NCBI GenBank assembly: GCA_002803225.1
Contig: NXFV01000415.1
Coordinates: forward strand, 1-64,000
Reading direction: 5' to 3'
From: Gamarada debralockiae
Lineage: Eukaryota > Ascomycota > Leotiomycetes > Helotiales > Hyphodiscaceae
Length of the DNA: 64,000 nt
The notes under the pieces were generated by a model that saw only the letters and a list, made by a program, of their open reading frames with translations, searched no databases and was not told the origin of the DNA. Of the stretch, positions 35,011 through 44,061 are shown in pieces (the stretch's first letter is position 1; each line of letters starts with the position of its first letter). A program made the position numbers and the translations under genes.

Positions 35011-35080
35011 GTTAAAAATGCTACTCCACCAAAAATGCCACTTTTTACTCCACTACACAAAACACTAAAATTGGAATAAA

Positions 35081-36190
35081 ATGCGTAACATTGATCGTAT
35101 CCCCGAACCAATTGCAGATTTGGAAAGCCAAGAAGTCCCTAATGTCAAAGCTACTGCCGAAAAGTACGATGTCACATGTAAAGCGCTTGAAAATCGATAG
35201 AAGGGCAAATCGGCCTCAATGGAAGAGCGCGTCTCTATCTACCGCTAGTACCTCAGAGCTCTAGGAGGGCTTATAAACGAGCTTACTAACGCAGAATGCC
35301 TCCGACTACTACAATCATCAAGAACTTGGCAAAGGAGATCAGGGGATGTACTGTAGGAAAGAACTAGACAGCCTCTTTTGTGTATAAGCATAAGGACGAG
35401 CTAAAAAGTCTATACTTAAAGAGTATTGATAATAAGTGTATCAAGGGCTAATATCCACTTGCTTATAAGTTGTTTTATAAATTGGTTAAGTACTATTTGC
35501 ATTACTTTAATAGTTATACTACTTTAAACCTAGCTAACTGTTACGGCCTTAGTCTGCGATCCCCTGGCAGATCGCCAGCCGCCCCTCGGCTAAGCTCCAG
35601 CCCCTCTATTTCATGAAACATCAGCTATCACACGGACCTCTAACTTTCCTCTGGCCTCCTAAGTCTATATATACTAATACTTCTATACTCTCTTTTACTC
35701 TCTTCTCTCCATAGCTTTAGATTCTTGTATCTAGTCTACCAATCGACCTGGTTTCACCCTTCGTACGGGTTTCCCTGCTCCCCTTTTGACTGAGACGTGA
35801 CACAAACCAGAAAAAGAAGCAATAGTAGTAGCAGAGAAGACTAATAAAAAGGCAAAGAAGACACAGGCTATTAAAAATAAGAGAAGGAAGGCAGAGGAGA
35901 CTTAAGAAAGGGCTTTGTAGCATTAGGTAGCGAAGGACTTAAAGGCAAAAATAGTAGCTAAAAAATTAGCTAAAAAGGAGACTAAAAAAAGACAGCTAAA
36001 GCTACTAAAAAAGAACGAAAAGGAGTCCTTAATAGTAGTATTACTATATAAGAAGACTTCTAATACTTCTATAAAGGCAGTAATATTTGCTATAGAAGTT
36101 GAGGTAGTCGTAGAGGAGGAGGGGTCTAAAATGACCTAAATATAGACCCAGAAGATTAATTTACCTACGAACTTTAAAGAGAAATAATAT
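35081..36190 (+). mobile_element. Degenerate pogo-family DNA transposon relic
   Basis: The left part, from an ATG at 35081, keeps the DNA-binding half of a pogo/Fot-type transposase: IADLESQEVPNVKATAEKYD, KALENR-stop-KGKSASMEERV, then in another frame ECLRLLQ/TIIKNLAKEI, GCTVGKNWTASFVYRHKDEL and SLYLKSIDNKCIKG. Stop codons sit where Trp or Gln are expected, as repeat-induced point mutation would give. The catalytic DDE core is absent. At its place lies an LTR-like insertion (35539-35802). The right part (about 35805-36190) is a Lys/Ala-rich, stop-riddled stretch like the basic tail of these transposases. Base composition is very AT-rich on the right. Terminal inverted repeats were not identified with certainty. 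Confidence 0.75.
35539..35802 (-). mobile_element. Probable solo LTR of a retrotransposon
   Basis: A 264-base block starting TGTTACGGCC and ending ACGTGACA on the plus strand. Read on the minus strand it begins TGTCACGTCTCAGTC, contains agtatatatag as a likely TATA box and ends CCGTAACA, the TG..CA layout of an LTR. It is flanked by ctaac and caaac, which may be a target-site duplication with one mismatch. No retrotransposon coding sequence adjoins it. It lies exactly where the pogo transposase core is missing. Confidence 0.6.
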
Positions 36191-36519
36191 TAATGTTTAA
36201 TAATATATATCTACTATTGATCTAATTATATTTTGATATGTAGAGCAAATAATTTGTGGTTATTTAATTATAATCGTTTTTATCTTATTGTTCGCGCTGC
36301 TTGTGACTGGTTCTAATCGTTTACGGGTGAGTGGCTTAGCGAACGATCGGGCTTCGCCGTCATACCAGACCTAAAGAGGACAGCCAGCCAGGATTAATAA
36401 GTGTCACCACTGTTTTTAAGAAATTCTCGTTATCGCACTAATGCGGCTACCAGGATTACTCGGGTTCCCGAAGTTCAATATCCTCCATTCTACCATTGCA
36501 TTGAAAACGGAACTCTACC
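36191..36519. other. Flank between transposon relic and DUF7708 gene
   Basis: Short AT-rich and then mixed sequence holding the second 14-bp repeat at 36457-36470, only 50 bases upstream of the next gene's ATG. Any promoter of that gene must lie in or next to the transposon remains. Confidence 0.5.
36457..36470 (+). repeat. Right 14-bp direct repeat
   Basis: Second identical copy of TACTCGGGTTCCCG (first at 34997-35010). Confidence 0.7.
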
Positions 36520-38517
36520 ATGATGATTCTAAAAGCAGATGAGAAAGAGACATTCATCAGGAGTTGGTACTCGACAGATGATGCGACAGGGTAAGCTTCG
36601 TTACCTTTAGACAGTGCGCTTGCACATCAACTGACCAATTGATAGTTACTTAGTGCCAGTAAACGAGGCATATAGTGACGCTGTATGCTATTTTAAGCAG
36701 CATTTGACTCAAGATGAATGCAAAAGAATCTGGATCGATGGCAAAACAACGATTGACGATGTTCACAAGGCCGTGCTTGAGGCGAGGCACAGATACGAAT
36801 CATCGAAGAAGAGTAAGACTCGCATCTGGCTGTCTAAGCTGTCGTCTCGAATATTGTATTATGGTGTCATCATGGGTATGTAAATCTAGCCCTTTGCTGT
36901 CTCAGATCGCTCGAGCTGAGTTTCCTTAGACACTCTTTCTCAGCATCACCCCGAATACGTGTCGTTGGTGTGGGGCGCGATGAAGTTCCTATTTATCGTA
37001 AGAGATACCTTACATTTTTATGTGCTGTGTGGGGAATAGATAATGACTGGGACTAGGGCGTTCTCAATCAGGAGGAACTTATCTACCAGCTGTCGAAAGC
37101 TCTTTCAGCAATTGCAGACGTACTCCCCCGGGCGAAACTGCACACGATTCTCTACCCAACAGAGATGATGAAGTATGGACTAGCCATGCTTTATGCTCGA
37201 ATCATAAAGTTCTTCCACAGGGCCATGGAATGGTACAAGTATGGGAAGCTGAAGCATTTATACACTGCGATCACACGACCAGCAGCATTGCGATTTAAGG
37301 ACCTGGTCGAAGAGATCGCAGAATATTCTAACCAAGTTGACAAAATTGCCGCCGCGTCAGCGCATGCTGAGCAGAGAGATATGCATCAAACTCAAACCGC
37401 TACTCAGACTACGGTCAATGATCTTGACAAAACGTTCAGGTCCTGGATTGCCCGAATTGGGCTATCAGATCGCTTCGACGAGGTTCTCAAGCAACAACAA
37501 ATTACTCAAATAGCTATTTCTCAGATGGAGCAGAGATTTTTGAGTGAGATTTCTAGAATCTTTTGGACCCGAACTTCAGAATTCTTCGCTGACAGTTCAG
37601 CAGGTCGACTCGAGGAATACCATACTATATATATGTCTCAATTTCTCAATACAAATCGGCAATTATACGATATACAATATTCACGAATTCTATCACTCAC
37701 GACGACAACAAGCCTCATGAACCCGGACTTGAGCCTTAAATACTGCCAGTCGATGATTAGATATCATTCCTCGTATAGAGCTTGCGAGAATGATCTTGCC
37801 AGAGCCACTACCCGTCTTCAAACCTGGGCATCGTCGACGATGTCTTCCTTGATACTGATTAAGGGAAGCATTACTGCCAAACATATAACAAAAGATCTGG
37901 CAACGGACATTGTGAGTCTAGTCAAAGAAGCCAAAGTACCAGTAATATGGACGCTCAATTCACGGAGAGCAGCAGCTCCGTCGAATGCCGCTCCAATTGA
38001 GGTCCTCAAGCAATTGATTTTACAATCACTCCAATTGAATACTGCCCTTATGAATGAGCATGCTGTGCCGATCAACATTTGTCGATTCCAAGCCGCTCGG
38101 TCAGAAACAGAGTGGTTCGATCTTCTTGGATCCGTTCTCGTCGGTCTTCCCCGCCTTTTCATCATTGTGGACGTCGAAACCCTCGGCTCTCGCTCAGAGG
38201 AATCTCTCAGCTGGCCTGCCGCTTTCGTGTTACTTTTTCAGAAGTTGGCTGCTCGAAATATCGCTACTGTTTTGAAGGTCGCACTCGCGTGCTACCATAC
38301 ACCCTTACAGCTTCCGCCGGCAGGCAAGATGAACAATGATGCCGATGTTATTTTTATTGGAAGAAGAGGCAAAGACTATACTGCGTCTCCCGCGGCTAGA
38401 AAGAAGGCCTTGGAAGGTCGATATAGACGAACTTCAGCGAAAGATAGAGGATACACTTCTATGCGACGGCAGTTTTTGACTTTTGAGGACCTTGGGATCC
38501 GGGAGCGTAAGAGATGA
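36520..38517 (+). CDS. DUF7708-like N-terminal-domain protein, stand-alone
   Basis: Protein of 609 residues from four exons (36520-36590, 36646-36875, 36930-36997, 37057-38517), all joins in frame. The first 200 residues resemble the helical DUF7708-type domain that heads many fungal NACHT/ankyrin NLR-like receptors: a VMD-equivalent IMDTLSQHHPEYVSLVWGAM, KFLFIGVLNQEEL, LPRAKLHTILYPTEMMKYG, and the WYKYGKLKHLYTAITRPAAL helix ending in AHAEQRDMH. After a coiled-coil-like stretch (TTVNDLDKTFRSWI) comes a C-terminal half containing VIWTLNSRRAAAPS, FDLLGSVLVGLPRLFIIVDVE and an Arg/Lys-rich tail. That region resembles a degenerate P-loop-type fold with a hydrophobic strand ending in Asp, but no clear Walker A or NB-ARC motif is visible. 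Family assignment is from memory of the pattern. It is a candidate self/non-self recognition component. Confidence 0.75.
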
Positions 38518-38654
38518 ATTTGATATGTCGGAATTGTTATTGGAAGTTAACTAACTCTCTTCTGCCAATATGGGAGGGAAAGATAAGTATCTGGATCACC
38601 CCAACTTGGACATCTTCAACTTTCAACTGATCCTGGAGGAGTCGTGGTGTGAGC

Positions 38655-39191
38655 TACGGTATCCCGTGGTAGTGGTGTTGGTTGGAATGCCGATCCCTAC
38701 CGTATTGAGTATAGCTTGTATTTACGTCTTACCGTACCATAAGAGGGGTTGTCCCCCCTCCTACTTTTTTAGAAATCAATCGAGTCTTTTACCGTCCCAA
38801 CTGACAAGTGGTTTCATAAAGAATTAAAATACTCTTTCATCCATGGTTCCACCTCTATTTACTTGTCTGCTGAACTTGCCAAGTCCATCATTTTTGAAAA
38901 GGATGGCAAACCGCACGGAAAAGAAGTTCAAGGTCGATAGAAGACAGAATCAATGGTGTGAGGGGGACAAATGCAGAGTTACTAAAGGCTTCAGAGCCGG
39001 TGAAAGGAATTGAGATCTACGTGATCCTACTTGTCAACTGAGCTGTGTGGGGGCGAAATATAGTGGCATTTTTAGAGCTAGCTTGATATCTCAGGAGCCA
39101 AAATTAAAAGGAGGGGAAGAGCTCTCTTATACTACGTAAAGAAGAAAATACAAGCTATACCAGATTAGGCAATTCCAGCTAACATTACACA
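38655..39191. mobile_element. Foldback/MITE-like element
   Basis: The left arm (about 38655-38790: ggtgttggttggaatgcc, gtatagcttgtattta, ataagagggg) is repeated in inverted orientation at about 39031-39191 (ggaggggaagagctctctta, aatacaagctatacc, aattccag). The core between is short and non-coding, so it cannot move itself. The right arm is strongly similar to 50061-50220 in opposite orientation, showing this is a dispersed family. Exact ends and target duplications were not resolved. Confidence 0.65.
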
Positions 39192-39439
39192 TAACACTTC
39201 TAGAATTTACAACATAAATCCACCCGCCCACTTAATCTCAACCTGAGATAATAAAATCCGCGCGCAAGAGTAGGTGAGGCAAGGGTGAGCAAATCGAAGA
39301 GGCGATGGGTAACATGTGTGGTGGCTTGGCGACAGGCAAAACGGGGTGAGGATTCGGGATAAACAGGGAAACTGAGTAATTAGGTATTCTTTGCTACAGC
39401 GACCACGTTCTTTCTTTTTTCTGTGATTTTTCTCTTTGA

Positions 39440-40190
39440 CGTCCAAAATGGATCCAAACGCCTCATGGATAAATCAGTTAAGCTGCTTAGTGACTTTCTC
39501 TTCGAAGCGTGGTAAAGATCTGAAGGTCGCGGTCAAAAGCCTTGGGAATGCAGGGGCTTTAGCCTATTTAGCAGGAATTTGCCAACTCTCATCAGCCTGA
39601 TTGGAGCTGTAAGCTGCTACAATAGCTTCAAAGATATCACCCTCCTCATTAAGTATAGTTTTGTCTTCTGGGTTAAGGAATTCGTTAAGAGGAAGAGGGT
39701 TCTCGATCGGGAGTTGTGTAATCTAGGCTTATAGGTCTTTGCGGTCGTTCTATCATCCACAATAATATAGTCTTCTGTGGAGCATGTGTTTGAATGCGCT
39801 TTCAAATAATCAATCGATCAGTATCAGTAAGAGCTCTGTAATACTTTTTCTCCTCTATTCTAATGATATTTGTAGTTGTGGTAATGATATTATAAGAATA
39901 TTAAGGTAAAATTAGGTGGGTTCCAAGATTCGGGTGTAGGATGAGGTGGTTGCTATGGCAACGGCTGTGTACACATATTTCGGGTTCTGGCAACCCTCCA
40001 ATTTTTCCTTCCTTAGAGATATCAGAGATATATCAATATACATGATTTTACCATACAATATCAGATAAGAATATTCTAATAAGCGAGGTATTCTTATTGG
40101 CTCACCTTTAAAAAAGGGACCAAAAGACGTATTCTTATTGGTCAGGTATTCTTATTTAGAGTATTCTTATATAGAGGTTGTACTGTAGAC
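39440..40190 (-). mobile_element. Tigger/pogo-like transposon relic
   Basis: On the minus strand around 39800-39480 the broken frames read CSTEDYIIVDDRTTAKTYKP, then PLNEFLNPEDK, ILNEEGDIFEAIVAAYSS and a stop, the style of the C-terminus of Tigger-like DDE transposases. To the right, 40060-40190 carries four copies of the hexamer-like unit 'tattcttatt' and ends in tatagaggttgtactgta. Read in reverse this starts TACAGTACAACCTCTATATA, like the terminal repeats of this superfamily. The transposase 5' part is missing, so this is an internally deleted, dead copy. The left terminus was not found. Confidence 0.5.
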
Positions 40191-40238
40191 GACCCATCGT
40201 CTGAGAAAGGGTATACATTCAATCCGATTATACCATGT

Positions 40239-40610
40239 ATGAGTTCCGAGGAGTTGAAGCCGTTTATAATCTATCCGCGAATTATACTGCAAAGGAGGAG
40301 CATGCCCTTAGTGGAAACAATTGTTTCAGATATCGTCCACAAAATGATCCTCAAGGACACTTTTAGGACCGAAGTTGTGGAGCCTCCGCTGGAAGTAATC
40401 TGCTGCGTCTTATTCGAATTGGATCGGCTCTCTGGAAGTAGAGGCATCTGCGTCAATGACTGTCGATATGTGCTTGAAGAGTTTGGATATAAGCTAACCC
40501 CGCTAGGGGATCAGTTGGCTCAGTTCAGGATACTAGCAGAGCATGAGGAGTACTACGGAATTGTCAAGCGAAGAAGGCGACTGCTGCAACTGCTGCAACA
40601 TCAGACTTAA
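40239..40610 (+). CDS. Small hypothetical protein
   Basis: An ATG-initiated frame of 123 codons with a mixed, protein-like composition (PLVETIVSDIVHKMILKD, LEVICCVLFELDRLSGS, ending in an Arg-rich RRRRLLQLLQHQT). No family recognised. It begins 50 bases from the end of the Tigger-like relic and could be a captured or spurious frame. No introns are evident. I keep it because the length is unusual for chance in this AT-rich area. Confidence 0.3.
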   Translation: MSSEELKPFIIYPRIILQRRSMPLVETIVSDIVHKMILKDTFRTEVVEPPLEVICCVLFELDRLSGSRGICVNDCRYVLEEFGYKLTPLGDQLAQFRILAEHEEYYGIVKRRRRLLQLLQHQT

Positions 40611-41959
40611 GTAATGAATCAATGAAGCAAGTTGGTCAATAGTTGTCAGGGGGCTTTCATTTGATAAATACTAGTCTATCGCGCGCTCTACATTATCTCA
40701 TTGATAGGTAGGATTCAAAGGCAATCCCTTTCAATTCCTCCTGCCGCATATTCTTCCTCTTATGCCTTCTACCACCAACCTCTACAGCTCTACATTATTA
40801 ACCATCAGCCCCTGCATGCTTTTCTCCAGCCTCCACACTCTGCAACCCTTTTTTTCCCCCTGTACCAGCAGCTTGCCCTACGCTCATTTTCTCTTCGCCA
40901 CAGCCCCTCTGCAGCCAGCAACCCCCTTACATCCCCACCGCTCGTAGAGGGCACCCTCGTGCTTACCTTTACCTAGCCACCGGTTATCACTATGTCTTAT
41001 TAGCAGCCAGCCCCGGCTTCCCGTTTCCTGGTCCCCGGGTTGCTGGCACCTGTGAGGAAATGCTTATGTAATTAGTGAAGCTGGATGCACCAGGGATTGA
41101 CAAAATTCGCTCACCAGGTAGAAAATCGAACATATTTAGCCTTCAGAATCGATTACTAGAAACTCGATCCTCATTGGAAACACGATGGCGGTCCCAGGCC
41201 TCTACTTGCACGCTTCGCAGACCCTTACATCTGCGTCGACAAGCACCATGGCAGAACGCTTAATAACACGGACCACACGAGCGATAGTAACAGCAACCCA
41301 TAGCACGTTCAACCCTTCTGGAGCTCACTCCTATACCCACCCGCGCCCATCACCACGGCTCTAAGCTTCATGACACGAACCACAAGAGCAATAGCAACGG
41401 CGACATTGGCCCTGGATCCATGGGAAGCTTTCTGGAGCTGACTTTACGAAATCGCCATCACCCACCACGTTCCGAAATTCAACCTTGACTTCGACTTCGA
41501 CTTCGATCTGTACGAGTACAGCGACCTCCTTGGACAACTTGCACGAACGCCAGATATTCATGATTGTATCCTAAGCATCCTGATAGGAGGCCTCCTCTTG
41601 AGAGCGATATTTGCTCTCTTTTATGAATCCCGTGCCAAAAGGTCCATAAGGACCACAAGAGACGTGAGAAAGAACGCAACAGCAGCCAGGCTGTCAAATG
41701 AGATCTACACTGGGGTTTGTCGGCATGCTCTTTTAGGCTTAGCGTTCAGTGCAAGATCTAGGGTTCTTGCAACCTTATGGTTCTAAGCTCTTTAGATATC
41801 AATATATTCATGATTGTACCTCAATCGATCGTCTGATTCAACACAGACCAATGATCAGAACCTCGAAGCAGGGATTGCCGAGCCGATGCCTGCATACCTT
41901 GCTCCGAGTTTGAATGGGTGGGTGAGGCCTCAAAACCACCGGAATTAGGACGGTGAGGA
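40611..41959. other. Intergenic region with local duplications
   Basis: No recognisable gene. Around 41265-41420 a unit of the form 'gaccacacgagcgatagtaacagcaac' recurs as 'gaaccacaagagcaatagcaacggcgac' about 105 bases later, a local tandem duplication. A Pro/Ser/Tyr-rich frame at 40701-40976 looks like low-complexity pyrimidine-rich DNA. Confidence 0.45.
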
Positions 41960-42123
41960 TAGCACAGGGGGGAAATAGGGACGGAGTCGTAGGTGAGAGA
42001 AGTTTAAGGCCGGGTCAGAGCTGGGCGACATCTCTGCCTGGCTACGAGCCTGGTGGGGCAGAAGGGGTTCCAGAATATGAGACCGACCAAGAACGCCATA
42101 TCGCATTACCGGAGTATACGTGA
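41960..42123 (+). pseudogene. Relic tail of a paralogue of the 42.7-kb membrane protein
   Basis: The frame ending with a TGA at 42121-42123 reads SLPGYEPGGAEGVPEYETD followed by ALPEYT-stop. The intact neighbour at 42697-43056 ends SLPGYESRAEGEAVPGYETD followed by ELPDYN. The upstream membrane segment is not recognisable here, so this is the 3' scrap of a tandem duplicate about 930 bases away. Confidence 0.6.
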
Positions 42124-42696
42124 TATAATCTGTACCAGAATTCAAAACGGGGAGAGATATCGACCGCTGCCAAAAAGGGATAATGAACCAGAAATCTAAT
42201 ATTTTGGAGTGGTGACCAATGCTAAAGCTCTCAGTTGACTTTCCAATGCCATACTTATGGCACTCCTTTCGCTTCTTTATTTTCACTCAATGTTTCCCAA
42301 GGCAAACGAAACAAGTTCATGATGAAAAATTCCCAATTCAAAGCTTTCACAAACGCAACGTGATCGAAACACGAGGTTATTATACCTCGAACGATAGCCT
42401 GTCACAGACTGCAAAGTAAATTATCGTACAACCGCCAAAGATATTGACAAAAGACGCAAGTAAAATGGCCGCTCCATCTCCATCTTAGAGCATATCCTCT
42501 ACGCCCACACCCACATCCACGTCCTCACAATACCGAAGAAAAGTCGACAACCTTGTCCGAAAGAACAAAAACCCAAACAGCAACCACAACCTCAACGCAC
42601 TATCACCACAGTCCCATAACACTCATACCCTTGACCACAACCTGGACATCGACCATAACATCGACATCGACCTCTACACTGCTCCCTCCTCCTGCA

Positions 42697-43056
42697 ATGA
42701 TTGCCCTTCACAAAGTCATCGCCATAATGTTGGGCGCCTTTGGCTTTGCTTTTCTCCTTGTCGCCGGGGTTGCTTGCGCATGTTGCTGCATTCTGGCATG
42801 CAAGCCAGCCGAAGATAGCGACGACCTCGACCAACAAGTTCCAGACGAGCAGAATCTAGAAGCAGGAATAGCGCAACCGGCACCTGCGCATGTACCGATA
42901 CGTGGCGGCGGAAGTCTGCGTCGTGGTCGGAGCTGGACGGCTTCTTTGCCTGGCTATGAATCGCGGGCGGAAGGGGAAGCAGTCCCGGGTTATGAGACCG
43001 ACCTGGAAGGCGGCATTGAATTACCAGACTATAATATCAATCCTCCCGCGTCATGA
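42697..43056 (+). CDS. Small single-pass membrane protein, Cys-rich juxtamembrane
   Basis: From the ATG at 42697 the product is 119 residues. It has a strong membrane segment (VIAIMLGAFGFAFLLVAGVA) running into a Cys cluster (CACCCILACK) suited to palmitoylation, then an acidic cytosolic tail with repeated PGYE/PGYETD/PDY motifs. The frame is open upstream to 42448 and would add a Ser/Thr-rich stalk (TSTHYHHSPITLIP), but no ATG lies there. A real start in an upstream exon is therefore likely, and the coordinate given is a minimum. The PxY repeats could be WW or endocytic ligands (inference). The stop codon overlaps the next frame's ATG. Confidence 0.5.
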   Translation: MIALHKVIAIMLGAFGFAFLLVAGVACACCCILACKPAEDSDDLDQQVPDEQNLEAGIAQPAPAHVPIRGGGSLRRGRSWTASLPGYESRAEGEAVPGYETDLEGGIELPDYNINPPAS

Positions 43057-43517
43057 ATGAGCTCCAACGCGTACATGCAAATGATGTTCGCGAAGAGGAG
43101 AAGCATCAGGAAGAGTTGCGCCTACACGGGCAGATACTTTCAGCGCTTATGCCCGGTGCGCTCGATGCTGATTTAGATGTTGGTGAGGTAGAAGAAGATG
43201 CGGAAGGGGGTGCTAGAGTTCCCGGTTATAGGAATCCTTGGATTGAAGACGCGGATAGCGATAATGAAGGCCTTGAGGAAGAGGTCGATCAGGGTATGAA
43301 TGGATGGGCAAGAGGTTGGGTGGAAGATATGGGGCCAAGCGCCAGAGCGGAGGTGGCTGAGAATGCGAGGAGGTTGGACTGGGCGGGACGGTGGGTTGAG
43401 GATATGGGTGCAAGGGAGGGTGCAATGAGAGTGGATTTGGCGAGGCGGTGGGTGGAGGCTATGGGTGAGAATGACGCTGCGGTGGAGGCGAAAAGAAGGC
43501 AAGATAACGCAGATTGA
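43053..43517 (+). CDS. Acidic small protein with WVExMG repeats
   Basis: Open frame of 154 codons whose ATG overlaps the preceding TGA (ATGA). It starts with a charged helix (EEEKHQEELRLHGQIL), then VPGYRNPWIEDADSDNE, which echoes the PGY motif of the upstream frame. Three short repeats follow: ARGWVEDMG, AGRWVEDMG and ARRWVEAMG. The shared PGY style suggests the two frames were once one gene, or belong to one gene split by a frameshift or missed intron. No family recognised. Confidence 0.42.
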   Translation: MNELQRVHANDVREEEKHQEELRLHGQILSALMPGALDADLDVGEVEEDAEGGARVPGYRNPWIEDADSDNEGLEEEVDQGMNGWARGWVEDMGPSARAEVAENARRLDWAGRWVEDMGAREGAMRVDLARRWVEAMGENDAAVEAKRRQDNAD

Positions 43518-44061
43518 GTTGAATTCAATTATCGAGAGGGAAATTCGGAGTTGATGTAGAAGATTCGAATGTCTTTTTGGAATTCCGGAGACGAAATCCT
43601 TCTACAGTGAGACACTGCCCGCGGCGAAATAATGAGCCCGCAAGCCGTCTTCGCTCTCCCAGTATGCAAAATCGTTTGACACAACAACCTGCTCACCCCT
43701 GTTGTTCCTGGTCTACAGAGTAGAAACGCTCGCTCAACGGGAAGGCAGAAGCCAACGCGGGATTAGCACACGGAAGAAAAATGGACGTAAGGAGAGGGGA
43801 TATCAGAGACGATTTTATCAAAGACCTAGAAGCCCTTGCACTTGCAGAGGAAGATGTCGAGGATTCAGGGTATGCTGCGGGTGGTCAACTTCTCATCATT
43901 AGTGGAATCAAGAAAGATTGCATCAAACCAGGAATTCAAATGCATACGGATATCGTAGCTACCTTGGCGCCGTTCGAATGCTCTCATTATCATAATTCAT
44001 GATTCATAAACCCATCTCCAATCACCTCCCGAAATGCACCTCAGTCCCCAACCACAATATC
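43518..44061. other. Intergenic region with one small open frame
   Basis: An ATG-started 73-codon frame (43781-44002) begins MDVRRGDIRDDFIKDLEALA and is acidic, but matches nothing known to me. The rest is non-coding space before the convergent palA gene. Confidence 0.35.
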
